A DNA stretch of 64,000 nt from Varroa destructor (GCF_002443255.2 NW_019211457.1:33037309-33101308); one strand, 5' to 3'; positions 35,894-49,500 are shown, numbered from the stretch's first letter. Translations and numbers: made by a program. The notes: generated by a model from the sequence alone, not told the origin.

Positions 35894-37448
35894 CGCTAGT
35901 AACCGCTCTCACTTTTTCGGTCAATCTGACACGATGAGGGTGAGCTGCTTGGCGCGCGCGCTCTAGCTCGGACGTCTGCAGCCTGCCTCATTTTGATGTT
36001 GCAGTGGTCCTGCGCGGTAGCTGCATCCGATGATACATGCGTTTGCGACGACGAGGAGCAAACAGATCTCCTCTTCGGGTCGTCGGGCCGATCTTCATCT
36101 TAGTGACAGCAGCTGAAAGATGCAGTCCGCTCTCAATAGTACTTTGCTCGTAGCGGAGCTTTTACTTGAAGGCGCTGTTATTGTTGCATCGAGTCGCATT
36201 TGTTCGCTGACACAGTTTGACCGATCCTCGGCGTCGGAGTACGACGGCCAGACTCTTCGGCCTCTAAATGACGTCTGAAGGTCATCTGCTGCTACTGCTG
36301 CTGCAGCCAGCAACGGGTACGCAGGCCTATTGCAACAGGCTGGCCAGGTTGCGCCTCCTCTTTTGTCTCCCCCTTATCGCTCTTAAACCCAAAAAATATA
36401 GTTAGAGGAGTCTATCAGTTGCTGGGGAGCACGACATGAGGGGGTAATTTTTAAATGGAATTAGATCAATTCAGGTTACGACAGCCACATTATGGTTGGT
36501 TAAGGCCACGATCAACTAGCTGACCGTTTCGAAGCAGCCGCGACTCGCCCTGAAAGCAGTGAGCGTCCGGCACGAGCCAACCGATCGGGCATTACTGATC
36601 CAACCACGATGCTCCTAAAGGATATCATGTAGTGTTACTGTGTCGGCAGCTTGTCTAACCGACCTCCTAAACTACATGTGTCCTATTGCATATCACGCGT
36701 TGAGTACAATATAGCGATGCATAACAAGCAACAGAGTGAATGTGAACAGATACGGACGAAGCTGGAGGCTTGTCATGCGCGGGGGTTTAGCTCCTTGATC
36801 GTATCGTACTCGCCTTCCACTCGCCCCACCATGAATGCATCTGGTCATTTCGAAGTCACTTGGCTGTGTTAGGCGGGAATGGTTGCGAAATACAAAGTTA
36901 GTATGGGAATAGCGGTAATTTCAAGCCGTAATACTTTAGTGCAACAGTAGCGAATAGAGTGCCGAAGATTGTAGTCAAAAAGGTCTTCAAAACGCAACGA
37001 CGATATGAATTTAGGGCTATTAGAGAGTTAGGGAAATACCAGAGGGAAGAACTGTTCCTACGAACAGCTCGGCTGGAGCATTACACTGAACAATTTTGTA
37101 TAGTACAGGTAGAGTCAAATCAATAACACGCGATTGTATCCTCACTCCGCTTGAGCTTGAATACATTTTGGCCATATCTCAAATGTAGATTGGCGCTATT
37201 CGCAGTGATGTTTTCACTGGTGAATCCGCTCAATTTCACAGCACGCATATTGATACGGCCAGCGGGAGGGTAGTCAATAACCATGACGTATTTTCTATTT
37301 TAGCCGGCGACGGCCGAGGTTTCTGCAATGATCCGTTAGAATGGCAAACAAGGAAGAGCTCAGCAAATCTGACGAGAAACTCGCGTGAGAGTTCTCCCGA
37401 GCGAACTTGTTGTAAAGACATCGTTCAGGCTCAAGATCATTCGGTCTA

Positions 37449-37497
37449 CCCGATGCTCCCATCGGGGGCCCTTATTGAGGCATACGAAAGCCTCAAT
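37449..37497. repeat. Two adjacent perfect stem-loops
   Basis: Hairpin 1: CCCGAT (37449-37454), loop GCTCCC, ATCGGG (37461-37466). Hairpin 2: ATTGAGGC (37474-37481), 8-base loop, GCCTCAAT (37490-37497). Both stems are perfect, on plain sequence, and seven bases apart. I recognise no known RNA family. It is not a histone-type 3' stem-loop. Confidence 0.85.
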
Positions 37498-38702
37498 GTA
37501 TTGAAAACTTCGCACTCAAAAAAAAAAATAAGAGAACCCCTTCGTTTAGCGTCGAATCTTAAAAACTGATCTAAGCACCAATATTTTAATCGACGTAATC
37601 GCTCGTAAGACCTTTGTCCGAAATCTACAGCTAGATTAAATTTATCTGATTACTTTTATCTCAACATTAGATAAGGGTGTAAGCCGACAACCGTCAGTGA
37701 AGCTTTGCCTCAAACCAATTAGCATTCGTTTAAGTTAGTCGACCGGATCGAGTCGGTCTTCTCGCGACCTTGGACTCTCCGCTTTTGTCGCTTCTTTTGT
37801 GTACGACACTGTTCGTGAAGTGGGAGTCGTTGGAGGGAGAAATCGTGTTGACCATGAGAGCGAATGGTGACCACTATGTGTATACCTATAATCATTATGA
37901 TGCAAGAAGAATCGAGTGTACTCCCGGGCCATAGAGGATGGTTTAGGACACAATACGAGGCTAGCATCATTCAGCACCATAGCCATGACTGGTTAGCAAC
38001 GTATGAGATATAAACTAGAGTGCAACCTCACAGCTGGTTGAGGCGGCCTGAATCAACGGCTAGCGGTAACGATGTCCTTTTTTAGAGTATATAGCTTTTC
38101 TTTCTCAATTCGGCTTCCTAACCTGAAAGTGGCCATCGCGACTATTCATGTAATATCATCGGGAAACGTGGTTGTTGTTTCTATCCTAAGATCACCGCTA
38201 TTGATTCGGGAGCGTATGGAAGCGAGAGCGTTGGATTTGGCCGTATCTGTACATCCGAACATAAAAAAGGTTTGCATCTTTCCTTTACCCTTTATTCCCT
38301 AACTAACTTCTTCTCCATAGAGTTAATACGACGCCCTTATGTAGCCATAATTCAATAAACATGCAAGAAGATGCTTACAAATAAAATTATGTAGAATGAA
38401 TGCTGATTCCGAAGATGTTGGGTGACTGTTCTACGGAGTCGACAATATAGATAAAATAGAACCAGCTATGGCCAGTGCAGTTTATAACATTTAGACAACA
38501 AGATTCAGTTAGTATTAAACCTACGTATGAAAATTATATTCAGCAGCGTATAGCTCCCCTAGCCGTGTAACTTTCGTCTACTGGTCCAAATTCCAAGAAT
38601 GTATAGCCATATTTTTTGTGTTGTTTGCCTAAGCACTAGCGACTTTGCTCCCGATACAGCGAAGGAACTAACGCTGCAATATAGGAAGGTGGGGTGCCAT
38701 AT

Positions 38703-38757
38703 CCCCTTTCTAGTACTCTCTCTAGTTTTCCTTTTATTTTTTCTTTTTTTTTTTTTG
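38703..38757. repeat. Long pyrimidine tract with poly-T
   Basis: About 55 bases, nearly all C/T, ending in 13 Ts (38744-38756). No AG follows closely, so it is not an obvious acceptor. Confidence 0.85.
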
Positions 38758-38913
38758 CTGCTGCGCGCACGAAGCTATGGACTCTGTTGTGTACACTTCG
38801 ACTCCCATCGAGTGCAATTCATCCGCCATTCCTAACTATTACATTAACGAAGTTCAACTACTGTTACCTCTCACTCAGTGGCCACGTTTAACCTCCCCGC
38901 TTCGACTACCCCT

Positions 38914-38925
38914 CCCCCCCCCCCC
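38914..38925. repeat. Poly-C run
   Basis: Twelve Cs followed by AG. It could act as an acceptor tract but has no supported exon behind it. Confidence 0.9.
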
Positions 38926-39360
38926 AGATCTAGATCGCTCAACGCAGCTTGAGGAGCTGTTTCCTGGCCAGTGGGTGGCGAGGAACTTCAGTTGAACTGG
39001 CGCGGAGCGTAGTACGATTGGCACGGGCTTTGCACTCTATCCACAATTGCGTCTGCTAGTGGTAGTCGTCATAGTAGCTGATCCTCTTCGCTGCCCCAGC
39101 TTAGTGGAAGCCGAACACCGTCCATAGGGCGTAGCTTCGTCCGCTGATCGCCAGTAGCATCACCGTCGCATCTCGTTTGCCAATATACAGGACTACAGAA
39201 CGGTCCGATCTCAGCGAGTGGGTGGTGGAGGCGGCTGTTTTTAGGCGCGGCCACAACAGAAGAGGCGGTAGCAGCAGCAGCGGTAGCAGTAGGTGCGTTG
39301 TAGATTTTCGCTATTTTTTGTTTCATTCTCTGTTCTTGCTTATTGCTTGCTGCTTTTTGA

Positions 39361-40740
39361 AAATATAAATTAGCGGAAAATTCGTCACTTTCTCGAGCAT
39401 TACTGAGACCATTGCAGCAGAATTAGGCCGCCACTGTCACAGACCCGAGAGTCGCGACCGAACTGTTTTTCACTGCGGCGTCCGCGAGTCTGAGCAGTTT
39501 CGTCGGGGGAAGAGCCTTGGATGGAGGTATCATCGGGGTGTTTGGTTTGAGGTACGACCAAACAGCGACCACTCCCGTGATCGCTCCGGCGACTGAGACG
39601 CGTTGCTTTTGCCGTTGTGGAGAGCTCGTTTTATAGGAGGCGGGGGCGCACCTTCTCGTTGGAAGGAAATGCCTGGCCCGGACTAAAGTAAGCAGTACTT
39701 GCTACGGCGTGGTGAGGTGGATTTGCAACACAAAAAAATTCAAAAACCACCCAACAAAATGTAGAAGAGAAAACGAACGATGGTCAAAGACAGCAAGTAT
39801 CTAGACTTTCTCCTCTGCATCGAAAGTGAGACAGGCGGGGACTGAGACAACAATGAACAAAACTCCCTGAAGCACTCCGAACTCTTGATGTGAGCGCAGC
39901 ATCAACAGGAACTATGCTAGCAGCAAGAGATGAACGTCTTCCGACCTCGGCTCTGTGTAGTACCTAGCTGTGATGGCTTTCCGCAACTCCTCTTGTGCGC
40001 GTCAGCGGCCACTGGCGAGTGGATAATCGGGACCGTTTCCGGCGAAACTCGCCGGCGCAAACCAGCGCGTCAACTATTTTACTGTCTCCACATCTCTTCC
40101 CTCCTTCCCCCCACTCTATCTCTCTCGTTCTGGTCGAAGAAGCGCTATTAGACAAGCAGTGCTAGTAATAGTAATGGTTGTCATACTATGGCTGCCGTAG
40201 CCGACAAGAAAACACCGACCGACCGACCAACAGCGGCGGCGGGCCTTGCGGGCTCCACACCCTCCTCGGAACTCGCGTCCACAGCCGCGCCCAAATAAAA
40301 TAAACGGGGAAATTTAAAGTTAGCGACGAGTGGGGTCTGGTTCAGCTCTCATCGGCTGGCGGGCGCGCGTAGTTAAACCGCTACTACTGCTGGCGCCACC
40401 GCCGCCGGCGCCATTGACCGAAAATTGTTGAACGCACTTTCGCTTTTCGTGTCACTACCACGAATGCTAATAAGTGAAGTTAGATAGCCAGTCGCCGACT
40501 ACCTCAACGCGACGATAGGACAGCAAACAGCGTGAAGGGTGTTTAGTGAAATTTCTAATTTATGACTGCGACAACACTCGACGGCTGCGCTAGTGTTTCG
40601 CAGCGCCCCACGGCAATTGCGCCGCGACAGCGGAGCGCAAGCTGCTTTATCGCTTCTACCGCAACGGCTAAGTTGCGCACCCGGGTTAGACTATATTTTG
40701 GACCAACTACCACGTTCTTCGACTGACCGGAACCGTGGGG
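39361..40740. other. CpG-rich, promoter-like stretch
   Basis: GC- and CpG-richer than its surroundings, with many CGNCG words and few repeats. It carries an initiator-like GAGCAGTTTCG near 39493-39503 and a pyrimidine tract at 40081-40130. A GACC tetranucleotide run lies at 40215-40229. No open frame with start and splice support was found. It resembles the composition of 5' flanks and first exons, but no promoter is shown. Confidence 0.2.
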
Positions 40741-42581
40741 TCGCGGGTGGAAGCCTTAACAAATGTTAAGCGGCTGATGGAGGATAAGCAGGCAAATGAC
40801 AAAAGCAAAGCTACCGCTACCAACGACGAATTTTTGTGTGAATTGCATAACAGGGCGGAGTGGTATTTATTTATTTCTTTCATTTTTTTTTTTTGAGAAA
40901 ATCAAGGGACTGTTGCTTTTTTGTAGCCGGCATTTAAGATAATCGAGTTTCAATTTGACATAAATTATGGCTACATTTATTATTGTTTAACTACGCTCTT
41001 CCGGTGCCGTTTCACAGGCCAGCAAAGAATATGCGCGGTCACAAATGTGACTGGGTCACTTGGTCACTTGGTTGAATTTTGTGGTCCCGATATGCCCAAG
41101 AGCCCCCTTAGCTCGATGTATGCTATATATAACAGACGAAATATCGCTCATTTACGCCGATTAGACCCGTTCAGGGTGTTTTGAGTTGTAAGTGTGTGGT
41201 ATTACTGCGGCTATTGCTAGATCAACGTTTCAAAAAAGCAGGCTAAACGCTCGCCTAAGTGTCCGACTTATCCAATAGCGAAATATCCGAACATTTCACT
41301 GGTGTTAGGCACTGATTTTTTGCCTGCCAGATTTGACCAATTAGTTATGCGGGGAATACCAGGCCCAAAGCAGGTAGACACAGCGACGATAGGCTAGGTA
41401 GAAATTCCAGGCACTGGTGCTTAACGAGGTGGCTGGGTAAGGACGATGACGGACCTGTACGCCACTACTGCAGCGTGTCTAACAAATGCATCTGATTAGT
41501 TCGAAGAATAATTATTTACCAATCTAGGTAATATCTAGCAGCGGTCAGACACGACGCCTGACGAACATTCAGCTGCGACTGAACCGACCGAAGCGATCTG
41601 GTAGACCGTGCCACGACACGATACACGCAGATACAATTGATGTCACTAAAATAAAAGTCGTTGTACGGTCATCAAGTGCACCTTCGCAGTAGTAGCAAAA
41701 TAAGCACAATAGCGTTCAGTTTGTTAAACAAATCGCATATCCGGAGTAGATACAATAAAAAAAAAAAAAAAAAAAAAAAGGGGTAGCGGATATTGTTAAC
41801 GACCCTGCGTACGTAGTTATAGTCACATGTAGCATAATAGTGGTAATAATCACCGGTATGATTGTTTCTTTTTTAAACTGAAAACAGATCAGTAAAGTTG
41901 ATTTTCCAGCCCTTAGAAATGCGCATCAGTACCCCCATCGCCGGTCTGACTGCCTGTTTCCTTGTAACAATGCTCGGCCACCATGGGGTTGGCTGGTGCG
42001 GGCTCGACAACAATTGAAGATGCAGCAATTCTCTACAGACGGGCGCAGGAAGAAAAAAACTACTGGGCGGGACCCGAACTGTGTGCGTTCCCAAAAGTCA
42101 CTTTTGCGTCCTAACTAGCCCTATCAAAGACATCAGGAGATAGCTAACTCTTCGTCAAAGAGAATGACGAGAAGTCAAAGCAGGCAGGCGAAAGGTGCTC
42201 AAGCAGCCAATGGAATTCTAAAGCAGATCTGTATTATGATAGATATCAGATGCAGAATTCCTTGATGAGCGTCGAACTGGCAAAGGCTGTCGTCTATACA
42301 AATACGGCATTGAACGGCTAACATTCTGGCTATCAAAGCGAGGCAGCACTCAATTAAAAGCCGTAGTTTAAAATATCGATTTCCCGTGCACTTCCCAGTA
42401 GGGCAATGCTATGTTCGCTTAGAAAAACGTACACTCATTCAAAAGAAGAGATTCGATTGAGAGACACAGCAGCGGCGACGGTGGCAAATCTTATATCGTA
42501 CGGTCTGTGCCCTAGGCGAAGCGTACGTCTAGGTGGTGAGGTAACCTGAATGCAACGCAATCCCACTCCTTTACTCAACAG
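40741..42581. other. Non-coding stretch, no supported gene
   Basis: Poly-T at 40883-40894 and a poly-A run listed separately. Otherwise unremarkable. Confidence 0.45.
41757..41779. repeat. Poly-A run directly behind AAT
   Basis: Twenty-three As preceded by CAAT, so that an AATAAA overlaps the start of the run, then GGGG. This is the look of a retroposed RNA tail, but no element body or target-site duplication was recognised. Confidence 0.85.
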
Positions 42582-43067
42582 TGGAGAGCCCATCTGAGCA
42601 AAGCAGATATGACCGTGTCTGGTATATGGCCTCGACCCAAATTACCGCGACGACTTCTGCAAATGCTTTTACTGGTATGGTTATCGTTGCCGCTACAACG
42701 GCCGATTGAGATAGAACTTGTCTTCCCATATGCTGAACACGCCATACACGTTTGGGATAGAAATGAACAAGTAGCACTCCTCACGATTGGTGGTCAAACC
42801 GTATCAATGATGGCTGAGGCGGCGGCGGCGGCGGCGCCAGCAGGTAACGATGTGGTAGACGAGGTTGCGGGGGCTGGCGATACAGTAGAGATGCTTGAAT
42901 TTCAGGGCAGGAAACAAATGGGTACGGGCGATGGCGGGGTCATATATTGTTGCGATGTTGTCATCGTCGTGCCTGATTGTTCATTTATTGCGCTCACCAG
43001 ATCCCCTCTTGTAGAAACAAACCTCGCTTTTTTCGTAACCAGTTGGGCACTGTCCGCAGTTTGCTAG
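42582..43067 (+). CDS. Candidate coding exon, 152-161 residues, with alanine run
   Basis: A good acceptor (CCCACTCCTTTACTCAACAG ending at 42581) is followed by a frame open through an ATG at 42609 to TAG at 43065-43067. It is the longest ATG frame in the window without a long simple repeat. The product begins MTVSGIWPRPKLPRRLLQML, with a hydrophobic helix (LLQMLLLVWLSLPLQ). Next comes an acidic/aromatic part (IEIELVFPYAEHAIHVWDRN), six alanines from (GCG)n, an acidic stretch and a hydrophobic end. It could be a terminal exon, or end earlier at CAG|GTAACG (42843/42844). No family is recognised. Triplet-rich composition inflates open-frame length here. Confidence 0.22.
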   Translation, partial: WRAHLSKADMTVSGIWPRPKLPRRLLQMLLLVWLSLPLQRPIEIELVFPYAEHAIHVWDRNEQVALLTIGGQTVSMMAEAAAAAAPAGNDVVDEVAGAGDTVEMLEFQGRKQMGTGDGGVIYCCDVVIVVPDCSFIALTRSPLVETNLAFFVTSWALSAVC

Positions 43068-43417
43068 CGTCTGGCAGGCGGCAATGCGCTGCGGATGGAC
43101 AGACATCACAGACAACGCTTGCGACCGAAGCGCTGCGACTCATTCCTTTTCTGCGACTTAGATGGTGGCAGCGTCCGAAACGCCAACAATGATATTTACT
43201 CGAGTAGTTCCTTTAAATCGCAGCAGGAATAGAACCCGGTGCACATGTGCTCGCAAACATAGAAACTCAAAAGGGGCCGCAGCGTAAGGGGGCTTTCGCT
43301 GTCGCCGCTGTTGTTATTGTCGGTGCGGCGAACCCAACAACCTCATTGCCGTCATTAGAATCAACGGCATCGTAGCAGTAGCGGCGGCAGTCACATCATT
43401 GTCAAGCAAAGGATCGA
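43068..43417. other. Non-coding spacer, GCAG-rich
   Basis: No supported gene between the candidate exon and the GT array. Confidence 0.4.
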
Positions 43418-43687
<270 letters not shown>

Positions 43688-44265
43688 CGTGCCTGCCCTG
43701 TCGTAGTTATGAGCTCCCCCTCCTACTCTCGTGAGTTCTCCCTGCTGTGTGAGCGTGTATCGCATTTTTGGTTGCCTTTTTTCGTTGCAGCCTGATTCAT
43801 CGACAACAACAGCACGTCTCTGCGCCAGCAACGTCAACGCATCTGTGCTTCTAGCTGTGCCTGCTTACTTTACAACGCGACGGGGACCACGTTGAACGAG
43901 AGGATGGAAAAATGGGGTGGGGAGGGAGGTGAACATCAACCGAAAGTAGCAATGCTGGGTGAGGAGCACACAATGAAACAGTTCGAACTTTTGTGACTGA
44001 GCCAGAGAGTAGTGGGCTTTTCGTCGCTTCATTAACGGTCACAGCGGTAATGGCGACTGCGAGCTGGTAGCACAAGGATATCGCCGGACGGATACATCGG
44101 CAACAACAAAAACAACAACGGCAGTAGCATAACGTTCGCTCCTGTCGCTGTATCTCACACATGAGATGACTGGGCGAGAGAATCTCATCGAGTTGCGTTT
44201 GGCTGTCGTGGCAACTGCTACCACAGCTCACTCTTTTTCCTGTTGTTGATACTGCATCGTCGCTG
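43688..44265. other. Non-coding spacer, no supported gene
   Basis: Overlapping minus-strand frames without start or splice support. CAA/CAG-rich near 44100-44125. Confidence 0.4.
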
Positions 44266-44664
<399 letters not shown>

Positions 44665-45852
44665 TCTAGCACGATCATTACTCGACCCTCTCTCGACAGC
44701 TGACCACGGTCGATGCCACTCGGCGGCATTCTGACAAAAGTCGATAATACCGTTCGGTATTATGTCGCGTATCGCAGCCGCCGCCAACAGGGACGTCGTC
44801 GCGGTGACGAATTCTGCTATACCCACCGCTATACAGTCATTCCGCCCACGACAGAGCGAAACTGCCACAGCAGCGAGGAAACAGACAGGCTGACACCGAG
44901 GTGGAAGTCGGCAAGTGCCGTAGCTGCTGCCGCTGCTGCTGTTGTTCTGCTGCTATGAAGCAACGGGCAGGCAACACCAACTGAAGACCCGACTAGATAA
45001 ATGAGGCAGCGCTGTGGCGGGCAACAGCAATGATCGGAACGGCAGCGGCCGCTGGAGGCAGCGACAATCAGGTAACGATTCCGTAACCTGCAGGGGTTCG
45101 CCGACAGGGCAGCTGCACTCACTATTCTAGCAACAGGACGTCATCAGTGAGCGCAGCCATATTCATTGTAATCGCCGTTACCCTGGCCAAACCGCAACAC
45201 TAAACTATTATCATTGATAGAGACATACACAAAATCCGCACCCGAAGCTGCCGCACCGTCGCCGCACAAATGGAGCCACGTTACAGAATATTGCGCCATA
45301 TTCATCGTTGCGTAACACGCCTCACGTAGCTCGACTGGCGAGCTTAATTTACAGCCATGGCGAGTAGACAGCCAGGCCAGCCTAGGTGGTACCTGTTTAT
45401 ATAATCGTGCGGGTACATCATCTAAGAGAGGTACAATGGCTTCGTAGTTTAACGGGATCATCATGCTGCTACTGCAGACTGACAGACGCATAGACATGCG
45501 AAACGATACTGACGATAGCTGGCCTCGTTGTCGATCGAATTCGTTCATTGTTGTCTACATAGACGCTTACAGCTGCTGTTGCAGTTCGTGAGCGCTATGT
45601 GTACGTACACAGTGCCAGCTTTTTCATGGCGCCTTTATCTGCACACGTTACCATCGCCATTCGACGGTTCGTTGAGACTGCACACGAAGCCACTAAACAT
45701 GAAGAAGCAGCAACGGCGTCCCATGAAATGGTAATGGTCGAACTGGGGATCGTTTTTCCTACAAGTGGCGCACGAGTAAATACCGGTGAAAGTATAGTGG
45801 CATTGCCAGCACAACGACTGTATCTGCCGTTGTTTGTTCGTCTTTACCTCAG
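44665..45852. other. Triplet-rich non-coding stretch
   Basis: GCTGCC/GCTGTT runs (44922-44956) and overlapping frames on both strands. None has splice plus start support. Confidence 0.4.
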
Positions 45853-46213
45853 CAGCTACTGGTAATGGTAGAAGTACTGCCGATATCGCCAATGACAACG
45901 TCAGCGGCGACACCAGCAGCTACGACCATGAATCTATCTATGTTACAACAAGACCAGCAGCAGGCATCGAGACAAGATGTCGGTACTGTGGTGTCGACGC
46001 CGGTGAACGACTGCTGTTGTCTGACAGCAAACAAAGCAGCGGCTGTTTTTTTTCCCCTTCGCACTTTACGTCCGTCCTGAGCCAAAGGAAAAAGAAACAA
46101 CTAAAAGAAAAGCAAGAAATCGCAGCGAAGAATACAGAGAACTGCCGTTGCTCGATGTCGTTGACGGAATCGTTTGCAACTGCAGCAGCAGCAGCAGCGA
46201 CAACAATAACAAC
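45853..46213 (+). CDS. Candidate internal coding exon, 361 bp, open throughout
   Basis: A strong acceptor (TTTGTTCGTCTTTACCTCAG ending at 45852) and a strong donor (AAC|GTAAGTTG, intron from 46214) bracket a stretch with one frame open over its whole length. The in-frame stop is the TAA inside GTAAGT, exactly as expected for a coding exon. The product is hydrophilic: a Ser/Thr/Asp-rich start (ATGNGRSTADIANDNVSGD), a small Cys group (TRCRYCG), a basic stretch (SQRKKKQLKEKQE) and an alanine run from GCA triplets. Other frames contain stops. No domain is recognised. It resembles a disordered, possibly nuclear, protein segment. The 361-base size is larger than average for an internal exon. Confidence 0.32.
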
Positions 46214-49200
46214 GTAAGTTGTGTTGATTGGAGTATTTCTTCCATGCTTAGGTCTTCCTTTCTTACCGCTATAGTCAGATCCTCAAAAACGCTGCTGACG
46301 GCGAAGACAGATAGCAAAGTTCAAACAGTCGCCAGAATGATACCGATTCAAACCGTAGTTGAAAAAATGGCCATTGAAGCTATTGTGTCATTGTAACGGC
46401 GGGTGAGCAAGCGGGCGTGCGGTTGTCTCCATCTCACTTAACTTCGACACTTATTATTTCTCTCGCTAAACTCATAGTTAACACCGCGTTTGGCTCGATC
46501 AGAGTATCCATCTATCCTGTTGCGGTCTGCTGGGAAACGCCAGATCGTCTCCTAACTGGAGCTTTAACGCACCCCCTCCGCCGCCCCCGCCGCCCACATT
46601 ACGCTTCCACTGCCATCTTCCGCCTCGAGTTTTCTGCTAGTCGCTACAGCTACGTTGCATCAACGATGAGCATGTTTGGTCCTTCAGCCATTGTGAGCAA
46701 CTGCCGTATGTCTTAAATGATTCCCTTGTTTGGAACCGATTCTGCTCCATCACCAACCGCAGACCACAGAACGCATAGTCGTAGTAGAACTACGTTATGC
46801 TGTATTTGCCTGCCGTGGTTACCGACTGTGTGTTTGCCTTGTCTTCCTAACTCCCAAGCCAAATGATCAGGGTGACCTGAGTTGATGACATCGATTTACT
46901 GACATAGGACGACTTCAGCAGCGATGCTAACAATGCTGGTGAGGGTATTCATGAGGCTTTCCCGCTAAATCAGCAACGGTCATTGCTTTCGTTTGTTGGT
47001 GGAGTTGCCACCATCAGTATGGAAATCATCACCATCATTGTTTTTGTTGACCGTCGTCGTTGTCGTCGTTGTCGGATGCGAGAAGCGCATCCACTGACAG
47101 GCCTGATCGATGCATGCATAGGCTCAACGTCATTCTATCTCTTTTCATCTTTTGTTTGTCATCAACCGAATAGCGGCATTGCAGAGTATAATCAACGATC
47201 AAACGTGCGATATTTCTCGTAGCCGCAGTAGCATCACCGGTCGAAACAAAGGAAGTAGCCGGCCACAGCACGCGTTAGGCTCCTCACCGTTCTGCACTTT
47301 GCGACGAACTCATATTTGCGTGAACGCGCAACAAATTTCACCTCACAGCCAGCGAGCTCTTCCAGGTTCGTGCCGGCGTGCGCACGGGCGTGCGTGCGTG
47401 CGTGTGTGTCTGTGTGTAGCAAAGGGAGGGGGGGGAGGAGGAAGCTGTCTGCGTATACAGACGCAATCTGAGAGGCTCCTACATCGTTAGCGATATATAT
47501 ATACCCGATCAGACGATCACGGGGAATAGTCAACGGCAGTTGATTTTTTCGGCTGAAAAAAGGAAACGTTCCGTAACCCGTTACTTTTTTCTTGTTGATT
47601 CGACATTGAACAATACATTGATAAGCACTTATTCAGCAGACCAGATCCGTCGAGACCAGATAACGCGCAGTCGGACAGATACAGTCTAAAAGTCAAGTTA
47701 AGTGGGTGTTAAGAGCGTCCTCAATCGATTCTGCCGCTACTTTCACCAATGGTGCGTGTGGTTTAACTTTTTCACCGCTGTCTCGTCAATGGCCATCAGC
47801 ATCCGTTGGTCCGTTCGTTCATCTATGTAAAACGAAGTAGGTTTGCTGGTGTTTCTCATCCGGCTGATGGTTTTTCGTTGCCACCGCTGCAGTTGTAAAC
47901 GCTCCTCTCAGGTGGCCTGCACCGACGTAACGGTCCAGTGGACAGTGGAGGAGTCAGGCTCTTTAACCTGCTTTTATATGAAAAAAGCAACCTAGCGGCA
48001 CCGGTAACACGCACGGCTTGTCACGATGGCGCAAAACCCACGCGCCTGCTTAAGGGTGTTTAGGGGTGTTGGGTATCGTTTTTCTTTGTCGCTCGTATAA
48101 ATTAAGCAGACCGAGAAAAAAAATAAATGGTTGTTTTTTTTTTTTAAGAAAACAACAACCGTAATGTAGACGTCAATGATTATTGTTGGCGATGGTTTTT
48201 GTTCTGCTGGTGTTTCTATGATGACGGCAACAGCAGTAACAGTGGTGATCTGAATTGGCTATTGTAACTGAACGAACTGCGTTAACATCGTCATCATTGA
48301 CTGAATCTTTGTTCAAGGAAGAGTTGAACATCAGCTTCGTGAAGATCGAGCCAACGGCTATTGGCTTTTAAATTATGTATTGTCGATCTTAGCAAAGCAG
48401 ACGGTATTTTCACTATACGGATAGAACTCGCATATGTGCAATGGTAAATCGGAAGCCATTAGCGTATAAATAATCGACAGGAGATAAATGCGCGGCAATG
48501 ATTAGTTAAGTTGAGCGTGTTAATATTCAGTTATTATATTTGTGGGTCGTGTGAAACAAAAGAGGGCTTTTATTAATGGTCCATCATGTGTCAATACATG
48601 TGAGATGGGTCTTTGTGGTAAAAAGATCTATAGGAATTGTTGACAAAACAGAAAGAATGGGAAGCTCTACACGTTGGAATACGTCTTCAAGAGGCGGATT
48701 CGAACAGAGCGTAACTTTAAGGGTTCTTTTCTTAATCGAGCAAATAATGCTTTTAAGTTATATTAGCTCCGACTCAATATATGTTTAGATTTTTATTTTC
48801 GCAGCTATAATCGGATGGTAGACGACTAATGAAAAGCCAGTCATGAATGCCAAATCGTTTAACGAAATTGTCCCAAAAACATAAGAAACTTGTCCGATGG
48901 ATGAACATTGTCTCATTTACGCCACAGTTGGTAAATGCGTTCACTGAAATAACCAGCTTTCATAATTGAGAAGATCTTTTTTTAGGCAGTGTCAGTAGTC
49001 AGGAACCTGGTCTGAATCATAACCTCACTCAGAAGCTATTGTGGGTGCTAAATCGCTATGCTGGCCACATCTGGCGAGTGCACCCGGGGCGCTTGTGAGC
49101 AGATTTTAAGGGACGCTAACCTACCATATTCTCTACAAGCGCCAACAGGCATTAAGCAGTAACATGTCTAGCTGCCAAAGGAGGCTTTCTATAAAAGTCA

Positions 49201-49500
49201 TATGCGCTTTTTAGAGAGTTTGATTTTTTGCTATCCTCTCTCTGTGTTCGTTTTTGAATCAAACAAAGTTAGCAACTTAAATACGGAAAGCCGACACTAC
49301 ATGCTGGTACAGCTTTGTGGCTGATCTGTACGTAGATATGTTTATGTCGGCTCAGAAACGTCGAGTACATCATTACATTAGTCATCGCTCACGGTTGGCA
49401 GTGAGTTTCCGATTCGGAAAAGGTCGTAAGTACAAATTCGTCTATCTGCGCAGGCAGTAAAGGTTATATCAATAGAGCCCTCGTCGTAAATCTACTCACT
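46214..49500. other. Non-coding stretch, no supported gene
   Basis: CAG run at 46182-46199 just before it. C-rich CCGCC tract at about 46570-46600. A 99-codon frame at 46417-46716 starts with GTG. GC/GT and G-run features are listed separately. A 12-T run (48134-48145) lies between complementary GGTTGTT and AACAACC arms. A GTAAGTAC donor-like site lies at about 49426. Confidence 0.4.
47389..47441. repeat. (GCGT)/(GT) run followed by G-rich tract
   Basis: GCGT and GT units to about 47418, then GGGAGGGGGGGGAGGAGG at 47424-47441. The G-rich part could form a G-quadruplex. Confidence 0.85.

Larger units (their letters stand above)
35894..39360. other. Non-coding stretch, no supported gene
   Basis: Short frames on both strands. 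Simple-sequence and hairpin features are listed separately. Poly-A at 37518-37528. Confidence 0.4.

Noticed and set aside
48129..48160. Hairpin GGTTGTT...AACAACC around a T-run
   Set aside because: Seven-base arms of low complexity with a 12-T run between them. More likely opposed simple repeats than a functional hairpin.
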